The notes under the pieces are model-generated. The model made no database searches and was not told the origin of the DNA. It saw only the letters and a program-made list of their open reading frames with translations. The translations under genes were made by a program, and so were the position numbers. Positions 36,021-44,707 of a DNA stretch of 64,000 nt are shown here, piece after piece; positions within the stretch are counted from its first letter, which is position 1; the number at the start of each line of letters is the position of its first letter. Location of the stretch: NCBI GenBank assembly GCA_017617995.1, contig JAFZVE010000048.1, forward strand, positions 1 to 64,000, written 5' to 3'. Source of the stretch: Clostridiales bacterium (GTDB lineage: Bacteria; Bacillota; Clostridia; Saccharofermentanales; Saccharofermentanaceae).

Positions 36021-38477
36021 ATGAATATACTTGACTACATGAAAGACCATTTCCTGTTCCTCGACGGAGGTATGGGTACACTTCTGCAGGAGGCGGGCCT
36101 ACAGCCCGGCGAGCTTCCGGAGCGCTGGAATGTCTCGCATCCGGAGGAAATCGTCAGGATCCAGAAGTCCTACTACGACGCAGGGTCGAACGTCGTTCTG
36201 AGTAACACTTTCGGCGCAAATGGTCTGAAATTCGATGACGAAGAACTCGAACAACTGGTGCTGGCTGCGGTCCGAAATGCCCGTGAAGCAGCGCGTCAAA
36301 GCACGGGAACACAGGAGAAGTTCGTAGCCCTGGATATCGGTCCTTTAGGAAAACTTCTTAAGCCCTATGGCGATTATGAATTTGAAGATGCCGTCGCGAT
36401 GTACAGTAAGACCGTCCGCTTCGGTGTAGCGGCCGGCGTGGATCTAATCTTCATCGAGACCATGAACGATAGTTACGATACGAAAGCCGCTCTCCTGGCG
36501 GCGAAAGAAAACTCGGATCTTCCGGTCTTTGTTTCAAATGCTTATGACGGAAGTGGACATCTCATGACGGGTGCTTCTCCGGCTGCTATGGTCGCAATGC
36601 TCGAGGGCATGCATGCTGACGCCATCGGCGCGAATTGCTCGCTCGGACCGGATCAGCTCGTCGGGGTCATGGAGGAATACCTCAAGTATGCTTCCGTGCC
36701 GGTACTACTGAAGCCAAATGCAGGACTTCCGAGATCCGAGAACGGAAAGACTGTCTATGACGTGTTCCCACCGGAGTTTGCCGAGTCCGTCGGAAAGCTC
36801 CTGGAGAAGGGAATCCGTATCGCCGGCGGCTGCTGCGGTACGACACCGGACTATATCCGGGCCGTGGTCGAAAAGTCGAAGACCATCATGCCTGTCCCGG
36901 TCACAGAGAAAGAGATATCTCTTGTTTCTTCTTATACTCACGCTGTGGAATTCGGCGGAAGTCCGATCCTCATCGGTGAGCGTATCAACCCTACAGGAAA
37001 GAAGCGTTTCCAGCAGGCGCTTCGTGAGAACGATATAGACTACATCCTCGGTGAAGCTCTGAAACAGCAGGATGCGGGAGTCCAACTTCTCGATGTAAAT
37101 GTCGGTCTTCCCGAGATCGATGAACCGGCATTCCTGCTTCGAGCGGTACAGGAACTGCAGGCAGTCACAGACCTTCCGCTCCAGCTCGATACGACCGATC
37201 CGGTCGCGATGGAAGCGGGTCTTCGTGCTTATAACGGTAAAGCGATGGTCAACTCCGTAAACGGTAAAGAAGAGGTCATGAGCGTGATCTTCCCGCTCGT
37301 TGCCAAGTATGGCGGATTCGTGGTCGCACTGACGCTCGATGAAGGCGGTATCCCGGACACGGCGGAAGAGCGTGTCGCGATCGCCGAGAAGATCATCAGA
37401 AGAGCCGCCGATTACGGTATTTCGAAAAAAGATCTCATCTTCGATCCGCTGGCCATGACGATCTCTGCGGATACGACCGCGGCGCTGGCCACGATGCAGG
37501 CCGTGCACCGCATCCGCCACGATCTTAAGGTAAATACATCCCTCGGTATCTCGAATGTATCGTTCGGTCTTCCGAGCCGTAACATCATCACGTCGACCTT
37601 CTTCGCACTGTGTCTGCAGGACGGACTCTCGGCGGCGATCATGAACCCGTATTCGCAGGAGATGATGAACGTCTACCATGCATTCCGGGCGCTTCATAAC
37701 ATGGACGAAAACTGCATGGACTATATCACCTATGCGCAGAATCTCCCGGCTCCGACCATGACCGCCCCCGCGGCAGGAGCAGCGGCACCAGCAGGGGAAG
37801 CCACATCAACCGGCTCTGGAGAAGGCCCGTCATCCGAACTTCAGAAGGCCATCGTGCGAGGCCTGAAGGAGAAGACCGGTGCTCTTACAAAAGAACTCCT
37901 TGCCACGCAGAAGCCGCTGGAGATCATCCAGTCGGAGGTCATCCCGGCTCTGAATATCGTGGGCGCGGATTTCGAGAAAAAGAAGGTATATCTGCCGCAG
38001 CTCCTCATGGCCGCGGAAGCCGCGAAGAGTGCTTTTGAAGAAGTCAAAATCGCGATGGCTGCAAGTGACGATGGCACTTCCACCGGATCGTCGCGCTGCC
38101 CGTTCGTCATCGCGACCGTACATGGTGACATCCATGATATCGGAAAGAACATCGTCAAGCTCATCCTCGAGAACTACGGATTCGCCGTCAGTGACCTCGG
38201 AAAAGATGTTCCGGAGCAGACCGTAGTCGACGAAGTCATCCGCTTGCACGCCCCGATCGTCGGGCTTTCCGCTCTCATGACCACGACCGTTCCTGCGATG
38301 GAAGAGACCATCAAGCTCCTCCGTGAGCAGGCTCCTTGGGCGAAGGTCTGTGTCGGTGGCGCGGTCCTTACGCAGGAATACTCCGATGCGATCGGTGCCG
38401 ACCGCTACTGCAGAGATGCGATGGAAACCGTCCGCTATGCCGAGGAGATCGACGAAGAACTGAAGAAACAGGGATAG
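36021..38477 (+). CDS. metH: Cobalamin-dependent methionine synthase lacking the reactivation domain
   Basis: An 818-residue protein. Residues 1-290 are the homocysteine methyltransferase barrel (DGGMGT, the zinc ligand in GANCSLGP near 207, and GGCCGTTPDYI near 268). Residues 310-570 are the methyl-THF (pterin-binding) domain ('GERINPTGKKRF', 'DVNVG'). After an Ala/Gly/Ser/Pro linker, residues 600-818 are the cobalamin cap and Rossmann domains, with VHGDIHDIGKNI supplying the axial His. The protein stops there: the AdoMet reactivation domain is missing and is probably supplied by the gene at 27641. It transfers a methyl group from methyl-THF to homocysteine. A response regulator gene follows 39 bp downstream. 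Confidence 0.94.
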   Translation: MNILDYMKDHFLFLDGGMGTLLQEAGLQPGELPERWNVSHPEEIVRIQKSYYDAGSNVVLSNTFGANGLKFDDEELEQLVLAAVRNAREAARQSTGTQEKFVALDIGPLGKLLKPYGDYEFEDAVAMYSKTVRFGVAAGVDLIFIETMNDSYDTKAALLAAKENSDLPVFVSNAYDGSGHLMTGASPAAMVAMLEGMHADAIGANCSLGPDQLVGVMEEYLKYASVPVLLKPNAGLPRSENGKTVYDVFPPEFAESVGKLLEKGIRIAGGCCGTTPDYIRAVVEKSKTIMPVPVTEKEISLVSSYTHAVEFGGSPILIGERINPTGKKRFQQALRENDIDYILGEALKQQDAGVQLLDVNVGLPEIDEPAFLLRAVQELQAVTDLPLQLDTTDPVAMEAGLRAYNGKAMVNSVNGKEEVMSVIFPLVAKYGGFVVALTLDEGGIPDTAEERVAIAEKIIRRAADYGISKKDLIFDPLAMTISADTTAALATMQAVHRIRHDLKVNTSLGISNVSFGLPSRNIITSTFFALCLQDGLSAAIMNPYSQEMMNVYHAFRALHNMDENCMDYITYAQNLPAPTMTAPAAGAAAPAGEATSTGSGEGPSSELQKAIVRGLKEKTGALTKELLATQKPLEIIQSEVIPALNIVGADFEKKKVYLPQLLMAAEAAKSAFEEVKIAMAASDDGTSTGSSRCPFVIATVHGDIHDIGKNIVKLILENYGFAVSDLGKDVPEQTVVDEVIRLHAPIVGLSALMTTTVPAMEETIKLLREQAPWAKVCVGGAVLTQEYSDAIGADRYCRDAMETVRYAEEIDEELKKQG

Positions 38478-38516
38478 AAACAGCAAGCTAGACAACACGA
38501 AAAAGAAGAGGACAGC

Positions 38517-39245
38517 ATGCATTACAGCGTTTTGATCGTAGATGACGAACTCGAGCTCTCGGAGTACACTTCCAAGTATTTCAACATGTCGGGAGTGTCG
38601 GCGACCTATGTGACCGATAAGCAGGCGGCGCTCGATTTCTTCGCAGATAATACGTGCTCTCTGATCCTTCTCGACATCAACCTCGGCGAGGATTCCGGCT
38701 TCGAGCTCTGTCAGATGATCCGTGCGAAGATGAATGTCCCGATCTTTTTTATCAGTGCTAGATCCGCGGAAGATGATATGCTCCTGGCGCTGTCGATCGG
38801 CGGAGATGACTACATCTGTAAGCCCTATTCGCTGGGCGTGCTGCTCGCGAAAGTAAAAGCTGCCCTGAAGCGTTACGAAGCGGCGAAGGCGGATGAAATA
38901 GCGGACGATGTTTCAGATAGCACAGAAAAAGATAAGAACGAAAACCTCGTCAAACTCGGAACCGCGACGATCGACCTTTCGAAAGCCATCGTGATCCGAC
39001 ACGGCGAGAAGACCCCTCTTAAGGCCATGGAGTTCCGCCTTCTGGTCTATATGCTCAATAACCGAAATCGCATCATCAAGAAGGAAGAATTCTTCGAGAA
39101 GATCTGGGGCACGGAGTTCGTCGGCGACGTGACGCTGAATGTCCACATCCGCCACCTTCGTGAGAAGATCGAAGACGATCCGAGTAATCCTTCTTTCATC
39201 AAGACGGTCTGGGGCACGGGCTTTATCCTGGAGGAACAGCCGTGA
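38517..39245 (+). CDS. OmpR/PhoB-family response regulator
   Basis: A 242-residue protein. The receiver domain begins 'VLIVDDELELSEY', the phospho-acceptor Asp lies in LILLDINLG (near residue 52), and 'CKPYSLGVLLAKVKA' holds the conserved Lys. The C-terminal winged helix ends 'VGDVTLNVHIRHLREKIEDD' followed by 'TVWGTGFIL', the standard DNA-binding wing. It overlaps the kinase gene by 4 bp (GTGA). It probably controls the ABC transporter downstream and perhaps the repeats in the 1-kb gap; the TGACAGAG direct repeats there are candidate binding sites. Confidence 0.93.
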   Translation: MHYSVLIVDDELELSEYTSKYFNMSGVSATYVTDKQAALDFFADNTCSLILLDINLGEDSGFELCQMIRAKMNVPIFFISARSAEDDMLLALSIGGDDYICKPYSLGVLLAKVKAALKRYEAAKADEIADDVSDSTEKDKNENLVKLGTATIDLSKAIVIRHGEKTPLKAMEFRLLVYMLNNRNRIIKKEEFFEKIWGTEFVGDVTLNVHIRHLREKIEDDPSNPSFIKTVWGTGFILEEQP

Positions 39246-40534
39246 AGATACGTTCCTTCCTGATCTTTGCCGCGATTTCTTTGATTGTGCTCGTTATCGT
39301 GTGCTTCCGCATCAATACTCTCACCTCGCAGAAGATCACGTCCTATCCGACGGAGATCAACCGTCTGACGATCGCGCTGGGGAAAGACTGGGAGAACACG
39401 AAGCAGCATAAGAAGGATCTGATCCCGTCGGACCAGCCATTTGAGTACGCCGTGATCGATAACGACGGCAATCTACTGATCTATACAGAACAGCATATTT
39501 CCACATCCGTTTCGTCCGCGACGACGAACTATGACGTGATCCGTGATATCGCAGATGAGAACGGAACGGTCGTCGGCAAGCTTCTGGTTCATAACGATTA
39601 CCGGGAACAGCAGGCCTCGAGGAACCGCCGCATTTCCATCATCTGTGGTGCCGTACTTTTCGCGATGCTTGCCGTAACTCTCGGCTACTTCATTTACCTT
39701 AAGAAGCGAATCGTCGATCCTTTCGACAAGATGCAGCATTTCGCTTCCGAGGTCGCCGCCGGCAATCTCAATGTGCCGATCCAGATGGACAGAAATCACG
39801 TATTCGGTGCTTTTACCGAGAGTTTCGACATCATGCGCGAAGAACTGAAGGCCAGTAAGCTCCGTGAGGCCGAGGCCGTGAAGGCGCGAAAAGAACTTGT
39901 CGCGCAGCTTTCGCATGATATCAAGACACCGGTCACGTCCATCAAGGCGATGGCAGACGTCATGGAACTTTCGGCGCACGATGAAGAAGAAAGAAACACG
40001 ATCCGCAGTATCAATGCCAAGGCCGACCAGATCGACAGCCTGGTCTCGAATCTCTTCCACGCGACTCTCGAGGAACTCGAGCATCTCGAAGTCAAGCCCG
40101 ACGAAGTGACCTCGAAGGATATCGAGCACTTCATATCGGAAGCCGACTATAAGAAGAAAGTTTCCGCTTTTAGGATCGAAGAGGTCGTTGTCTCGGCCGA
40201 TCCCCTACGTCTCAATCAGGTGATCAACAACATCTTTTCGAATTCGTATAAGTATGCGGACACGGAGATGACTGTCCGTAGCCGTGTAGAAAAGGGCGTA
40301 GGCGCCACACGTTTCCTGGTCATCGAGATCGGTGATCACGGCGGCGGCGTCCCGGAATCGGAACTCGATACGATCTTCGGAAAGTATAAGAGAGGCTGCA
40401 ACGCCGGCGAGAAGGACGGCGCGGGCTTAGGCCTTTATATCTCCCGATATCTCATGGAGAAGATGGGTGGCGAGATCACAGCAAGTAACTGTGACGACGG
40501 TCTGCTGGTTGTATTACGATTACGCCTTCTGTGA
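39242..40534 (+). CDS. Sensor histidine kinase
   Basis: A 430-residue kinase starting at GTG 39242 within the regulator's stop codon. A transmembrane helix at residues 5-24, an extracellular domain of about 105 residues, a second helix (about 130-152) and a HAMP linker precede the HisKA box 'VAQLSHDIKTPVTSIKAMAD'. HATPase motifs follow: 'NNIFSNSYKYAD', 'DHGGGVPE' and 'GAGLGLYIS'. The sensory domain is longer than in BceS-type intramembrane kinases, so the module is probably a VanS/PhoR-like system that senses an external signal. Confidence 0.92.
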   Translation: MKIRSFLIFAAISLIVLVIVCFRINTLTSQKITSYPTEINRLTIALGKDWENTKQHKKDLIPSDQPFEYAVIDNDGNLLIYTEQHISTSVSSATTNYDVIRDIADENGTVVGKLLVHNDYREQQASRNRRISIICGAVLFAMLAVTLGYFIYLKKRIVDPFDKMQHFASEVAAGNLNVPIQMDRNHVFGAFTESFDIMREELKASKLREAEAVKARKELVAQLSHDIKTPVTSIKAMADVMELSAHDEEERNTIRSINAKADQIDSLVSNLFHATLEELEHLEVKPDEVTSKDIEHFISEADYKKKVSAFRIEEVVVSADPLRLNQVINNIFSNSYKYADTEMTVRSRVEKGVGATRFLVIEIGDHGGGVPESELDTIFGKYKRGCNAGEKDGAGLGLYISRYLMEKMGGEITASNCDDGLLVVLRLRLL

Positions 40535-40565
40535 AGCTTAACTGGGTTTAAAGAAATACAAGGCG

Positions 40566-40615
40566 CTGTCACCTTTGAGTGTTAATTCTGTGATCAAGAC
40601 CTAAGTGTGACAGAG
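40566..40615. repeat. Inverted repeat and first copy of the flanking 14-bp direct repeat
   Basis: CTGTCAC (40566-40572) pairs with GTGACAG (40607-40613). TAAGTGTGACAGAG (40602-40615) recurs identically at 41355-41368, on the far side of the hairpin and array. Confidence 0.6.
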
Positions 40616-40696
40616 ACTGGCGATTACGGCAAAAATAAAGAAGGCCGATTGGACAATCAGATGGCGTCAATGTTCAGACGACGCTTTAGCAGGCCT

Positions 40697-40830
40697 CCTT
40701 TACCCCGCTTGATTGATAGGATTCAGATCCGGAAAGGAGATGTCAAGACCCATGGCCGCTTATGCGGTGCCGAAGGCAGTCTTGACATCTTTCTTTCGGA
40801 TCTGAAGAAAGGAGCCAAGCGGGATAAAGG
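40697..40830. repeat. 134-nt long imperfect hairpin
   Basis: The outer arms CCTTTACCCCGCTTG (40697-40711) and CAAGCGGGATAAAGG (40816-40830) pair with one mismatch. The inner arms, 40722-40749 and 40779-40806, pair over 28 positions with one mismatch and three G-U pairs. A third small stem, CCGC-TTAT-GCGG, occupies the apical loop. The preserved pairing suggests a structured RNA or a MITE-like palindrome. It lies 50 bp before the 63-bp array. No protein is predicted here. Confidence 0.75.
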
Positions 40831-40879
40831 AAGATCAACTTCGTTGGGACGAAGTGAATCTCAGATTGTAACTTATTGA

Positions 40880-41235
40880 TTTCCGTCTTATTTTCTATAA
40901 AACGCAAATATGGACGGAAAGACGATACGACTTGCTGATGGAATTCCGTCTCTTTCAGAGGAAATGACGAATAGGGACGGAAATGCAGGTCAGCTTATTG
41001 GGTCATTTCCGTCTCTATTTTGAAAAGCTGTAAAACAGGACGGAATATCAACTTGATCACCGAAGATATTTCCGTCCCCATTTTGAAAACCTGTAAAATA
41101 AGACGGAATCTCAACCGGTCAGCCCCTTGATTTTCCGTCTCTTTTTCGCACTTGTGATAATATGGACGGAAACACTTCTTTCACTCGCCTGGTTTTTCCG
41201 TCCCTTTTTTCCGGTTCTTCGAAAATAGACGGAAA
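40880..41235. repeat. Six-unit array with exact 63-bp period of inverted octamers
   Basis: The octamer WTTCCGTC starts at 40880, 40943, 41006, 41069, 41132 and 41195. Each is followed after exactly 25 bp by the inverted copy GACGGAAW (ending at 40920, 40983, 41046, 41109, 41172 and 41235). Exactly 22 bp separate units. Extended half-site consensus: WTTCCGTCYNTWTTT, 12 copies in strict alternation. The 22-bp segments are mostly unrelated; the 25-bp segments share only a T-rich start and an A-rich end, apart from units 3 and 4, which are close relatives. There is no cas gene nearby and no identical long repeat, so CRISPR is unlikely. Candidate roles: phased protein-binding sites or REP-like palindromes. 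Confidence 0.9.
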
Positions 41236-41354
41236 TCGGTCAGAAAGCCTCATAAATGAAAGACTGCCTGCTCCGTGAATCAAATCTCTTTTTGAGACAG
41301 CCTCCCAAGACATAGAGCTTGGTTATAATCCGGTTCTTCTTCATAATTAACACT

Positions 41355-41368
41355 TAAGTGTGACAGAG
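41355..41368 (+). repeat. Second copy of the 14-bp flanking direct repeat
   Basis: TAAGTGTGACAGAG, identical to 40602-40615. It is embedded in the palindrome CACTTAAGTG (41351-41360). Related TGACAGAR cores occur at 41549-41556 and 41562-41569, just before the ABC transporter gene. Confidence 0.6.
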
Positions 41369-41503
41369 CGAAAAAGAAAACTCTTCGAAGTCTCCGCAGG
41401 GCAAAGCGCCGAGGACAGCGCCCGAAGGTTCTATCCGATGATTTTTCATAGCATTTAAAGAACGATTAAAACTTCGACAAAGATTTTAAGATTCCACTTG
41501 GAC

Positions 41504-41539
41504 TATACTGTGACCGTACAGAGGACATCTGTGCGGTCA
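41504..41539 (+). promoter_or_regulatory. ABC transporter promoter -10 and start-site hairpin
   Basis: TATACT (41504-41509) is followed directly by TGACCGTACAGA (41511-41522), which pairs with TCTGTGCGGTCA (41528-41539) around a GGACA loop. The mRNA would begin inside this hairpin. No good -35 box is seen, as expected for an activated promoter. Confidence 0.5.
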
Positions 41540-41594
41540 TATCTACGCTGACAGAACAATCTGACAGAGGAAGCATCGAAAGGAGACGACGCAG

Positions 41595-42356
41595 GTGGAA
41601 AAGAAAGCAATCATCAAGACAGATAAGCTCAGCAAGAGTTTCTCGGTTTCCGGGAAGCAGTATCACATCATCAAGAACCTCGACCTCGAGATCTACGAAG
41701 GCGATTTCACTGTCATCATGGGATCCAGCGGAGCCGGTAAATCGACTCTCCTTTACGCGCTTTCCGGCATGGATAAGCCATCCCTCGGACATGTTGAATA
41801 TGCGGGAAAAGAGATCACTGACATGAACGATGACCAGCTCGCGGTATTCAGAAGGAAGCACTGCGGATTCGTGTTTCAGCAGGTACACCTCGTCGACAGC
41901 ATGAGCATCATGGACAACGCGATCTCTACGGGCATGCTCATCGGGCAGAAGCAGAAGGATCTTCGTAAAAAGGCAGCCGATCTCTTCGAGCGTGTCGGGA
42001 TCAGCGAGGAAATGACCGATAAGTTCCCGGCACAGGTCAGCGGCGGTGAGGCCCAGCGTGCGGCGATGGTCCGTGCGGTCATCAACGATCCGGATGTCGT
42101 CTTTGCCGATGAGCCGACCGGCGCGCTGAACTCCGCCGGTGTCGAAGCCGTACTGAATGTTCTTACGGACATCAATAACGAGGGTCAGTCTGTCGTTATG
42201 GTGACTCACGATATCAAGTCCGCGCGCCGTGCGAACCGTATCCTCTATCTCGAGGACGGCGGCATCAAGGGTGAGTGCAACCCCGGGAAATACGTAAGCG
42301 GCGATAAGAAGAGACATGCGATGATCAAGGGATTTCTGGAGGAGATGGGATGGTAA
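41595..42356 (+). CDS. ABC transporter ATP-binding protein (MacB/Bce-like)
   Basis: A 253-residue ATPase starting at GTG 41595 behind AAAGGAG. Seen: Walker A GSSGAGKST, the Q-loop 'FVFQQVHLVDSMSIMDN', the signature VSGGEAQRAAMVRA, Walker B VVFADEPTGAL and the H-loop MVTHD. Sequence style and pairing with an FtsX-type permease place it in the MacB/LolD/BceA class, which uses mechanotransmission to export or remove antimicrobial peptides, or to act on lipoproteins or cell-wall hydrolases. It overlaps the permease start by 7 bp. It is linked to the two-component system upstream, as in Bce modules, but a 1.06-kb gene-free gap lies between them. Confidence 0.93.
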   Translation: MEKKAIIKTDKLSKSFSVSGKQYHIIKNLDLEIYEGDFTVIMGSSGAGKSTLLYALSGMDKPSLGHVEYAGKEITDMNDDQLAVFRRKHCGFVFQQVHLVDSMSIMDNAISTGMLIGQKQKDLRKKAADLFERVGISEEMTDKFPAQVSGGEAQRAAMVRAVINDPDVVFADEPTGALNSAGVEAVLNVLTDINNEGQSVVMVTHDIKSARRANRILYLEDGGIKGECNPGKYVSGDKKRHAMIKGFLEEMGW

Positions 42357-44707
42357 AGCTGATTCGTGCCAATATGAGAAAGGACAGAAATGTCCTGACT
42401 GCGTTTCTCTTCGTACTGATCCTGACCTCACTTCTTCTGCACACCGGCCTTTTTGTCGGACAGTACAGCTCGATCTATGACGAGAAAGTCGAAAAGACGA
42501 AAGAAGCCGATGTATTGTCGTATATCGTCGGTTCCGATGAAGAGATTTCACGGGCACTTTCCGGCCTTCCGGAGATCGCCGGTTTTTCCATCCAGGATAT
42601 GGTCATGCCTGGTACCGTGAAGCTCCGGATCGAAGGTGAAGACGAGGAGTTCGACCTCGACAGCTCCACGATCACGAGGATCGGTGAATACGGCGCCGCA
42701 GAGGAGTATGCATTTCTGAAAAGAGATGAATCAGTAGAAGGTCCGAAAATCTATTTCAACTCGTATTACGCGAAGATAAACAATATCGAAGTGGGCGATA
42801 AGATCCACATGCATTCCCCCGCGGCAGGAGATCTCGACTTTTACGTGGCAGGCATCTACGAAGCGCTGATCGGCGGTAATTCCTACGGCTGGATGTCGGT
42901 TATGGTCGATGCAGATTCTTTCTCACAGATGTGGGAATACGCGGAGAAATCGTATCTGACCTCGAACTATATCTCGGACAGAAAGATGGTCAAGATGTAT
43001 TGCGCCGAAGGCTTTTCCCAGAACGAGGTCCTTCAGGCCAGCAGAGACAGTCTGGCTGCGGAAGGTCTGGAATTCTATTCTTATGCACGTGACCTGGCAA
43101 AAGAAGGCTATATAGCGATCTCAGATATCCTTTCCGGTCTGGTGACAGCTTTCTCCATAGTTGTTCTTGTGGTCTGCCTGATCATGATCGTCTTTACGAT
43201 CAATAACAATATCGACAGAGATATTAAAAATATCGGTGCGCTCCGTGCGGTCGGCCACACGATCGGACAGCTCCGTCTGGCCATGACGCTCGAGTTTGTG
43301 ATCGTCGGCATGATCGGCGGTGTGATCGGATGCATCCTTTCCTACATCACCATGCCGATCCTCGACAGAGAAGTATTCCAGACGATCACGGGTGTGCTGT
43401 GGGTACTCAGGTTCTGCCCTGGAACGACGCTCATTATCTTAGGTGGTATCGCGGTCTGCATGATCGTCGTGGTATTCCTTTCCACGATCAAACTGAAGAA
43501 GCTTCACCCGGCGACAGCGCTTCGTTTCGGCCTGAAGTCCAACAGCTTTAAGAAGAACTATCTGCCGCTCAAGAACACGAAAGGCGGACTGAATACTCTC
43601 CTTGCTTTAAAGAGTATGCTGCAGAGTCAGGGACAGAACATCATCCTTCTTTCCGTCATGAGTGTGGTCGCGTTTATGATCATGTTCTCGGGGATCCTCT
43701 TTTACAACAGTAAGGTCAATCCGACCGAGTTCGTGCATCTCATCAACGGTGATGTTCCGGATGGATTCATCAACGTCAACACCGATACCGAAGAGACACA
43801 CCGAATCATCGAGCAGATGACGCATATTGACGGCGTGAAGGAAGTGTACGGCGTTAATTTCGCGAACATCAGTATCGAAGGAAACGAGACGTTTACCTTC
43901 TATACGGATAAGCCGGAATGCATGGACTGTGGTGTGTACGAGGGCGACTCTTTCAAAGAAGACAATGAGTGCGTCATCGGCAGGGTCATCGCAGACCGTC
44001 TCGGAGTCGGGATCGGAGACGAGATCGAAGTGATGTTCGGCAATCATACCGAACGTTTCATGATCACCGGCTTCCAGCAGTCCATCATGAACCTCGGCGA
44101 GCGTATCTTCATGAGTGAAGAGGGCGCGAAGAAACTCGGCATCGAGCCGAACTATGAGATCATCCGTTTCCGCATGGAGGATCCGAGTAATGAGAGTATC
44201 GATAAGGCCATTTCCGATATAAAAGCACTTCTCGGCGAGAAGTGCACGACAGCCGACAATACCTACAGAGCCGTCCATAATGGAGAAGGAACGGAGATCT
44301 CGGCGGTATCCCTGATCGTCATGATCATGGTCGCTCTGAATATCGCGATCATCATCCTGGTCGTCAAAATCCTTCTGAAGACGCTCTTCATCAAGAAAGA
44401 GAAGGAGTTCGGCATCAAGAAAGCGGTCGGCTTTACCAGCCGTCAGCTGAAACTGCAGCTCTCGCTTTCCCTTCTGCCGGTTACGCTTATCGCCTCCGTT
44501 CTGGGCGCACTTCTCGGATTCGTTCTGGTAAATCCTCTCATGACCGCGATCCTTTCGGGCTTCGGCATGCATAAGATCGACTTCATCGTCTTCCCGGTAC
44601 TGATTCTTCTGACGATTGCCGTGATCGGTGTTCTGGTATTTGCCATGACCTACGCCATGTCCGGTGCGATAAAGAAGGTCTCTGCTTACGAGCTGATCTC
44701 TGAATAA
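42350..44707 (+). CDS. ABC transporter permease, FtsX family
   Basis: A 785-residue permease. It has an N-terminal transmembrane helix, a large extracellular domain (about residues 45-245), a first FtsX unit ('IDRDIKNIGALRAVGHTIGQL' with three helices), a further helix (about 425-450), a second extracellular domain (about 455-650) and a second FtsX unit ('KEFGIKKAVGFTSRQLKLQL'). Two FtsX units in one chain make this a full-length, self-sufficient permease. The two large extracellular domains differ from BceB, which has a single one, and suggest handling of a peptide or envelope component. The last 125 bp overlap the 3' end of the YfhO gene on the other strand. Confidence 0.9.
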   Translation: MVKLIRANMRKDRNVLTAFLFVLILTSLLLHTGLFVGQYSSIYDEKVEKTKEADVLSYIVGSDEEISRALSGLPEIAGFSIQDMVMPGTVKLRIEGEDEEFDLDSSTITRIGEYGAAEEYAFLKRDESVEGPKIYFNSYYAKINNIEVGDKIHMHSPAAGDLDFYVAGIYEALIGGNSYGWMSVMVDADSFSQMWEYAEKSYLTSNYISDRKMVKMYCAEGFSQNEVLQASRDSLAAEGLEFYSYARDLAKEGYIAISDILSGLVTAFSIVVLVVCLIMIVFTINNNIDRDIKNIGALRAVGHTIGQLRLAMTLEFVIVGMIGGVIGCILSYITMPILDREVFQTITGVLWVLRFCPGTTLIILGGIAVCMIVVVFLSTIKLKKLHPATALRFGLKSNSFKKNYLPLKNTKGGLNTLLALKSMLQSQGQNIILLSVMSVVAFMIMFSGILFYNSKVNPTEFVHLINGDVPDGFINVNTDTEETHRIIEQMTHIDGVKEVYGVNFANISIEGNETFTFYTDKPECMDCGVYEGDSFKEDNECVIGRVIADRLGVGIGDEIEVMFGNHTERFMITGFQQSIMNLGERIFMSEEGAKKLGIEPNYEIIRFRMEDPSNESIDKAISDIKALLGEKCTTADNTYRAVHNGEGTEISAVSLIVMIMVALNIAIIILVVKILLKTLFIKKEKEFGIKKAVGFTSRQLKLQLSLSLLPVTLIASVLGALLGFVLVNPLMTAILSGFGMHKIDFIVFPVLILLTIAVIGVLVFAMTYAMSGAIKKVSAYELISE

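Noticed and set aside
36705..37697. 330-codon antisense ORF opposite metH
   Set aside because: Composition is that of a mirrored frame; metH motifs on the plus strand are decisive.
40607..40879. 90-codon ORF across the long hairpin
   Set aside because: It runs through both arms of the palindrome, has no convincing ribosome binding site and matches no family.
40880..41235. CRISPR array
   Set aside because: The period is CRISPR-like, but the only conserved parts are 8-15-bp half-sites in alternating orientation; no long identical repeat exists and no cas gene lies in the window.
41119..41313. Minus-strand 64-codon ORF inside the array
   Set aside because: Its sequence is produced by the repeated octamers read in one frame; no start signals.
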